DNA from: SCUD01 sp036824505
GTDB lineage: Bacteria; Pseudomonadota; Gammaproteobacteria; Steroidobacterales; Steroidobacteraceae
DNA length: 64,000 nt
Direction of reading: 5' to 3'
Assembly (NCBI GenBank): GCA_036824505.1
Contig: DAITAA010000010.1
Location: 44,455 to 108,454, forward strand
The position numbers were made by a program, and so were the translations under genes. The notes below the pieces were generated by a model. It saw only the letters and a list, made by a program, of their open reading frames with translations. It had not been told where the DNA came from and did no database searches. Each line of letters opens with the position of its first letter. Position 1 is the first letter of the stretch. Shown piece by piece: positions 60,201-64,000 of this stretch.

Positions 60201-60551
60201 ATGTCCGAAACGACACTCGGCAATGACGGCCTGGTCTTCACCGATGCCGCCGCCCGCAAGGTCGGCGAGCTGATCCGTGAGGAAGGCAATCCGAACCTCA
60301 AGTTGCGGGTGTTCGTGTCGGGGGGCGGCTGCTCGGGATTCCAGTACGGTTTCACCTTCGACGAGAAGATCGAGGAGGGTGATGCGGAATTCCCGAACCA
60401 GGGCGTCACGCTGCTGGTGGACCCGCTGAGCTTCCAGTATCTCGCCGGAGCGGAAATCGACTATCGCGAGGACCTGGAGGGTGCGCAGTTCGTGATCCGC
60501 AATCCGAACGCCGCCACGACCTGCGGCTGCGGGTCATCGTTCTCGACCTGA
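60201..60551 (+). CDS. erpA: Iron-sulfur cluster insertion protein ErpA
   Basis: 116-residue A-type carrier that delivers Fe-S clusters to apoproteins such as IspG/IspH. Starts at ATG 60201 after an AAGGA site. FTDAAARKVGELIREE, LKLRVFVSGGGCSGFQYGFT with the first cluster Cys, then LVDPLSFQYLAGAEIDY and the C-terminal CGCGSSF with the other two ligand Cys. ErpA rather than IscA is supported by the overall pattern (IRNPNAATTCGCGSSF) and length. About 60 bases separate it from the upstream gene. Confidence 0.95.
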   Translation: MSETTLGNDGLVFTDAAARKVGELIREEGNPNLKLRVFVSGGGCSGFQYGFTFDEKIEEGDAEFPNQGVTLLVDPLSFQYLAGAEIDYREDLEGAQFVIRNPNAATTCGCGSSFST

Positions 60552-60560
60552 AATCCTGCT

Positions 60561-61976
60561 TCAGCGCCCGGCGTGGGCGACGCGGATCGGTTCGGCGGCC
60601 GGTGCTTCAAGGTCGGCCAGCAGCGGCGCCGTCTTCGCGAGGAAGTCTTCCATCAGATTCGCCGGAATGGGGTCGGCCTTGGCAATCGTGACCTTGGCGG
60701 GATTCTTGTGGATGCCATTCACACGGTACTCATAGTGAACGTGCGGTGCCGTCGCGAGCCCTGTCCTGCCCACATATCCAATGACTTCGCCCTGCCCAAC
60801 ACGATCGCCGACCGCGAGACCGCGCGCGAAACGTGACATGTGCGCATACAGCGTCGTGACGCCATTGCTGTGCGCCAGCACGACCACATTGCCATAGCCG
60901 CCCTTCACGCCGCGGCTGACCACGCGGCCGGCGCCAGCAGCCTTGATCGGCGTGCCGGCGGGCGCGGCGAAATCGATGCCGCGATGCGCGCGCACGTGAT
61001 GCAGGATCGGATGCATGCGCCTGAGGTTGTAACCTGAGCTGATGCGCCCGTAGTCCACCGGATAACGCAGGAAGGCCTTGCGCACCGGCCGGCCATCGGG
61101 TGTGTAGTAGTCGGCGCGACCGTCCGGCATCGCATAGCGCACGGCGCGATAGCTGCGGCCAGAATTGATGAATTCGGCAGCCAGGATCTCGCCATCGCGA
61201 ACGAATTCGCCGTCCTGCCACTGCTGTTCATGGGTCACGACAAAGCGATCGCCCGGTCGCACCGAGTTGACGAAATCGATGTCGTACTTGAAGACATCGG
61301 CAAGCGACACGGCGAGGCGATCGGTGCCGCCAGCCTCATTGACCGCGACATACAGCGAGCTCTCCACGGTGCCAGCGAGGCGCTGCTTTTCGGTCTCCAG
61401 CGGGTTCTCGACGATGTTGGCCGAGAAACCCTGTTCGGCGCGGGTGACCGACAGTGTCGCCGTCTCGTCGATCCTGCGGGTCAGCGACTTCAACTCCCCG
61501 TCCAGGTGAGTCAGCTGGATGACGTCTCCGGGCCGGACGATGTCGAGGTTCTTGCGCACGATTGGCAGGCTGCGCAGTGCCGTCAGATCAGCGACATGCA
61601 GCTGCAGATCGCGGAAAATGCGGTCGAGCGTGTCATTCCGGCCGATCGTGACCGCGACGAACTCGAATGGCGTCGCGGATGCGGCCTGCGTCGTTGTCAG
61701 AGGCCCGGCCGATTTCAGGCTGAATTCGTTTGGCAACTGGTCGGGAAGCGGGTTCTGCAATTGCGAGCCGGCGGCTGCCAGAATCGATCCCGCGACGATG
61801 CAGGACGCGACCACGCCGAAGCGGTGCGGATACGCATCCGCGACGCCAATCTGCTGGGCCATCTGCTGACGTCTGCCGTGATCCACCCGGGCGTCCCCAA
61901 CGAGGTAGAGGACGACGGTAATCAAGGCTGCCGTAGCCGTCAATCTGTTGCTTGCCCGGCCCTTGTACTGCGTCAC
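60561..61976 (-). CDS. M23 family peptidoglycan endopeptidase
   Basis: 471 residues from a GTG; an ATG at 61862 is another possible start. Hydrophobic segments near residues 14-28 and 52-68 anchor it in the inner membrane. A LysM/OapA-like region follows (DIVRPGDVIQLTHLDG), then the M23 lytic domain: MHPILHHVRAHRGIDFAAPA with the first zinc His/Asp pair, GYGNVVVLAHSNGVTTLYAH, and HVHYEYRVNG with the last zinc His. It resembles MepM/YebA-type DD-endopeptidases that open cross-links for cell growth. Convergent with erpA, divergent from tyrS. Confidence 0.92.
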   Translation of the reverse strand: MTQYKGRASNRLTATAALITVVLYLVGDARVDHGRRQQMAQQIGVADAYPHRFGVVASCIVAGSILAAAGSQLQNPLPDQLPNEFSLKSAGPLTTTQAASATPFEFVAVTIGRNDTLDRIFRDLQLHVADLTALRSLPIVRKNLDIVRPGDVIQLTHLDGELKSLTRRIDETATLSVTRAEQGFSANIVENPLETEKQRLAGTVESSLYVAVNEAGGTDRLAVSLADVFKYDIDFVNSVRPGDRFVVTHEQQWQDGEFVRDGEILAAEFINSGRSYRAVRYAMPDGRADYYTPDGRPVRKAFLRYPVDYGRISSGYNLRRMHPILHHVRAHRGIDFAAPAGTPIKAAGAGRVVSRGVKGGYGNVVVLAHSNGVTTLYAHMSRFARGLAVGDRVGQGEVIGYVGRTGLATAPHVHYEYRVNGIHKNPAKVTIAKADPIPANLMEDFLAKTAPLLADLEAPAAEPIRVAHAGR

Positions 61977-62074
61977 GGAAATGGCCTCGTCGGGCGGCGC
62001 CGCAGATTGCTTATGCCAGGCCGCGCTCCTAGAGTTGCAGCCTGGCCGCTAAAGGATGCCGGCCTGGGGGATCG

Positions 62075-63280
62075 ATGCTGCCGCCGGCACAACAAATCGA
62101 AGAATTGCGCCGAGGGGCGGCCGAATTGCTGACCGAAGCCGACCTGATCCGGAAACTTCAGCGCGGACGGCCGCTGAAGGTGAAGGCCGGCTTCGATCCG
62201 ACCGCGCCGGACCTGCATCTGGGCCATACGGTGCTGATCAACAAGATGCGGCAGTTCCAGCAACTGGGGCACCAAGTCATATTCCTGATTGGTGACTTTA
62301 CCGGGATGATCGGCGATCCCAGTGGCAAGAACACGACCCGCCCGCGCCTGACTGTCGACGAGGTCAGGGCCAACGCGCGTACCTACCAGGAGCAGATCTT
62401 CAAGATCCTCGATCCGGAGCGGACCGTGATCGAATTCAATTCGCGCTGGTTTTCACCGATGACGGCAACCGGCCTGATCGAACTTGCCGCGAAATACACG
62501 GTGGCGCGAATGCTGGAGCGTGACGATTTCGCGAAACGCTACAAATCCGGCCAGCCGATCGCGGTGCACGAGTTCCTGTATCCGCTGGTGCAGGGCTATG
62601 ACTCGGTGGCTCTCGAAGCCGACGTCGAACTTGGCGGCACCGACCAGAAATTCAACCTGCTCGTGGGGCGCCAGCTTCAGCCCGACTATGGCCAGGAGCC
62701 GCAGGTCGTGATGACGATGCCGCTGCTTGAAGGGACGGATGGCGTCCAGAAGATGTCGAAGTCGCTCGGCAATTTCATCGGCATCGATGAACGGCCCGAG
62801 GAGATGTTCGGAAAGCTGATGTCGATTTCCGATGAGCTCATGTGGCGCTACTTCGAACTGCTGTCCGCGCGGCCATTGCCGGAGCTTCGCAGGCTGCGGG
62901 CTTCAGTCGCCGAGGGACGCAATCCGCGCGACGTGAAGTTCGAACTCGCCGTCGAAATTGTCGATCGCTTTCATGGTGCGGGTGCCGGTAACGCCGAGCG
63001 GGAGCGTTTCATCGCGCGATTCCGCGACGGTGCCGTCCCGGAGCATGTCGAGGAGACTTCGATCTATTGCAGCGGCGATACGGCCAAGCTCGCCAATGTA
63101 TTGAAGGACCTCGGCCTTGCCGCAAGTGCCTCGGCGGCCTACCGGTTGATCGAGCAGGGTGCGGTTCGGGTCGACGGCGATCGGGTCGGGTCCCGGGACG
63201 CGACCCTGGCTGCAGGCGGGAGCTACCTGGTGCAGGCCGGCAAGCGCGGGATCGCCCGGGTGGCATTGCGCAGATCCTGA
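62075..63280 (+). CDS. tyrS: Tyrosyl-tRNA synthetase
   Basis: 401-residue class I synthetase charging tRNA-Tyr. Start ATG 62075 with GGGGG upstream. HIGH variant DLHLGHTVLINKMRQFQQLG near residue 48, IFLIGDFTGMIGDPSGKNTT, LVQGYDSVALEADVELGGTD, the KMSKS motif VQKMSKSLGNFIGID near 228, and a C-terminal S4 RNA-binding domain (ASAAYRLIEQGAVRVDGDRV). This is the TyrZ-like form with intact KMSKS. It lies right before a ribosomal RNA operon; this order is common in proteobacteria. Confidence 0.96.
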   Translation: MLPPAQQIEELRRGAAELLTEADLIRKLQRGRPLKVKAGFDPTAPDLHLGHTVLINKMRQFQQLGHQVIFLIGDFTGMIGDPSGKNTTRPRLTVDEVRANARTYQEQIFKILDPERTVIEFNSRWFSPMTATGLIELAAKYTVARMLERDDFAKRYKSGQPIAVHEFLYPLVQGYDSVALEADVELGGTDQKFNLLVGRQLQPDYGQEPQVVMTMPLLEGTDGVQKMSKSLGNFIGIDERPEEMFGKLMSISDELMWRYFELLSARPLPELRRLRASVAEGRNPRDVKFELAVEIVDRFHGAGAGNAERERFIARFRDGAVPEHVEETSIYCSGDTAKLANVLKDLGLAASASAAYRLIEQGAVRVDGDRVGSRDATLAAGGSYLVQAGKRGIARVALRRS

Positions 63281-63350
63281 GCCGCGGGCTGATTCCGCCG
63301 ACCGGCGGAGCCGAAAAAGCCGCGGAAACGCCGCTACCGGACGGCTTTCG

Positions 63351-63378
63351 TTGACTCCCCAAGAAGGGCCGCTATACT
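63351..63378 (+). promoter_or_regulatory. rRNA operon promoter
   Basis: Strong sigma-70 promoter: TTGACT at 63351-63356 and TATACT at 63373-63378, 16 bases apart, then a GC-rich discriminator (GCGCGGCC) typical of stringently controlled rRNA promoters. It is about 285 bases before the 16S start. Confidence 0.85.
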
Positions 63379-63664
63379 GCGCGGCCCCGATCTCGGGCGG
63401 CCTGGTAAAGGCGGCCCGGGCGGGTTCGTGCGGCACGGCTTTTGTGTCGACACCCCCTGAGACCCGGGGTAAACTTTGAGGTCGTCCCTGACGCTTTTGC
63501 CGGCAGGGAGTTCTTTAAAAAGATAGCAGGTAATTTGTGTGGGGACTCGCGTCAGGTCGTCCATTTATGGGCGCCAAAACTGCGAGTAACCAAGCGTCCA
63601 GCGGTCCGGGTAAAACCGGATCTGGTTTGGAGTTTGGGGTCTCGCTTTATCAGCTCAAGTCATT
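63379..63664 (+). other. 16S rRNA leader with boxA-like antitermination site
   Basis: Transcribed leader between the promoter and mature 16S. GTTCTTTAAAAA at 63510-63521 resembles the boxA element bound by NusB/NusE for rRNA antitermination. The remaining leader should include the 5' half of the 16S processing stem, whose 3' partner is beyond the window. Confidence 0.75.

Positions 63665-64000
<336 letters not shown>

Noticed and set aside
63296..63309. Hairpin TCCGCC-GACC-GGCGGA after tyrS
   Set aside because: Too short and without a T-run; a terminator there cannot be supported.

Overview
The window is GC-rich, densely coded bacterial DNA, most likely from a gammaproteobacterium (possibly near Steroidobacterales, Nevskiales or Xanthomonadales; the genus cannot be read from sequence alone). 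The evidence is a PilJ/ChpA/CheW twitching-chemosensory locus, a bifunctional chorismate mutase-prephenate dehydrogenase, ampD-ampE, bioA, rppH, erpA, and a proteobacterial-type 16S rRNA start at the right end.

Layout. 1-20.8 kb is ordinary chromosome: the end of the Chp chemosensory operon (PilJ-like MCP, giant hybrid CheA, CheW); a reverse block with a PIN-GNAT-PUA-like protein, rsmE and bioA; ampD-ampE-btuF forward; a cobalamin adenosyltransferase and btuB in reverse behind a cobalamin riboswitch; an inositol-phosphatase-family gene, btuD and pdxH; an alpha/beta hydrolase, a small secreted protein and tyrA. Vitamin B12 uptake is the main theme, with its genes spread over several transcription units.

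21.1-40 kb is accessory DNA. It starts with a c-di-GMP-I (GEMM) riboswitch in front of a secreted Ig/FN3 protein. It also holds envelope and secreted proteins, a tetrahaem cytochrome lipoprotein, an acyltransferase, a DUF1501/DUF1800 pair, an ECF sigma/anti-sigma/CpxP-like trio, an OmpR-type two-component system, and a large secreted hydrolase. Its two edges carry two adjoining pieces of a btuC-like gene (21028-21119 and 39953-40072) that meet at the same four bases, GAGG. An intact btuC lies at 57.8 kb. Relics such as a frameshifted CPXCG gene and a DUF1929 tail fit a region with a history of gain and decay.

41.2-57.6 kb is a surface-glycan locus of two convergent operons. The forward one has a GT4, several GT2 glycosyltransferases (one fused to a methyltransferase) and a polysaccharide deacetylase. 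The reverse one has UDP-xylose synthase, galE, the Wzm/Wzt exporter, two GT2s, a Gfo/Idh/MocA oxidoreductase and an epimerase/dehydratase. Together they look like an ABC-transporter-dependent O-antigen or exopolysaccharide pathway; no initiating transferase or ligase is in the window.

57.8-64 kb returns to core chromosome: btuC, rppH, a membrane coiled-coil protein, erpA, an M23 peptidase, tyrS, and then a ribosomal RNA operon (promoter, boxA leader and the first ~336 bases of 16S).
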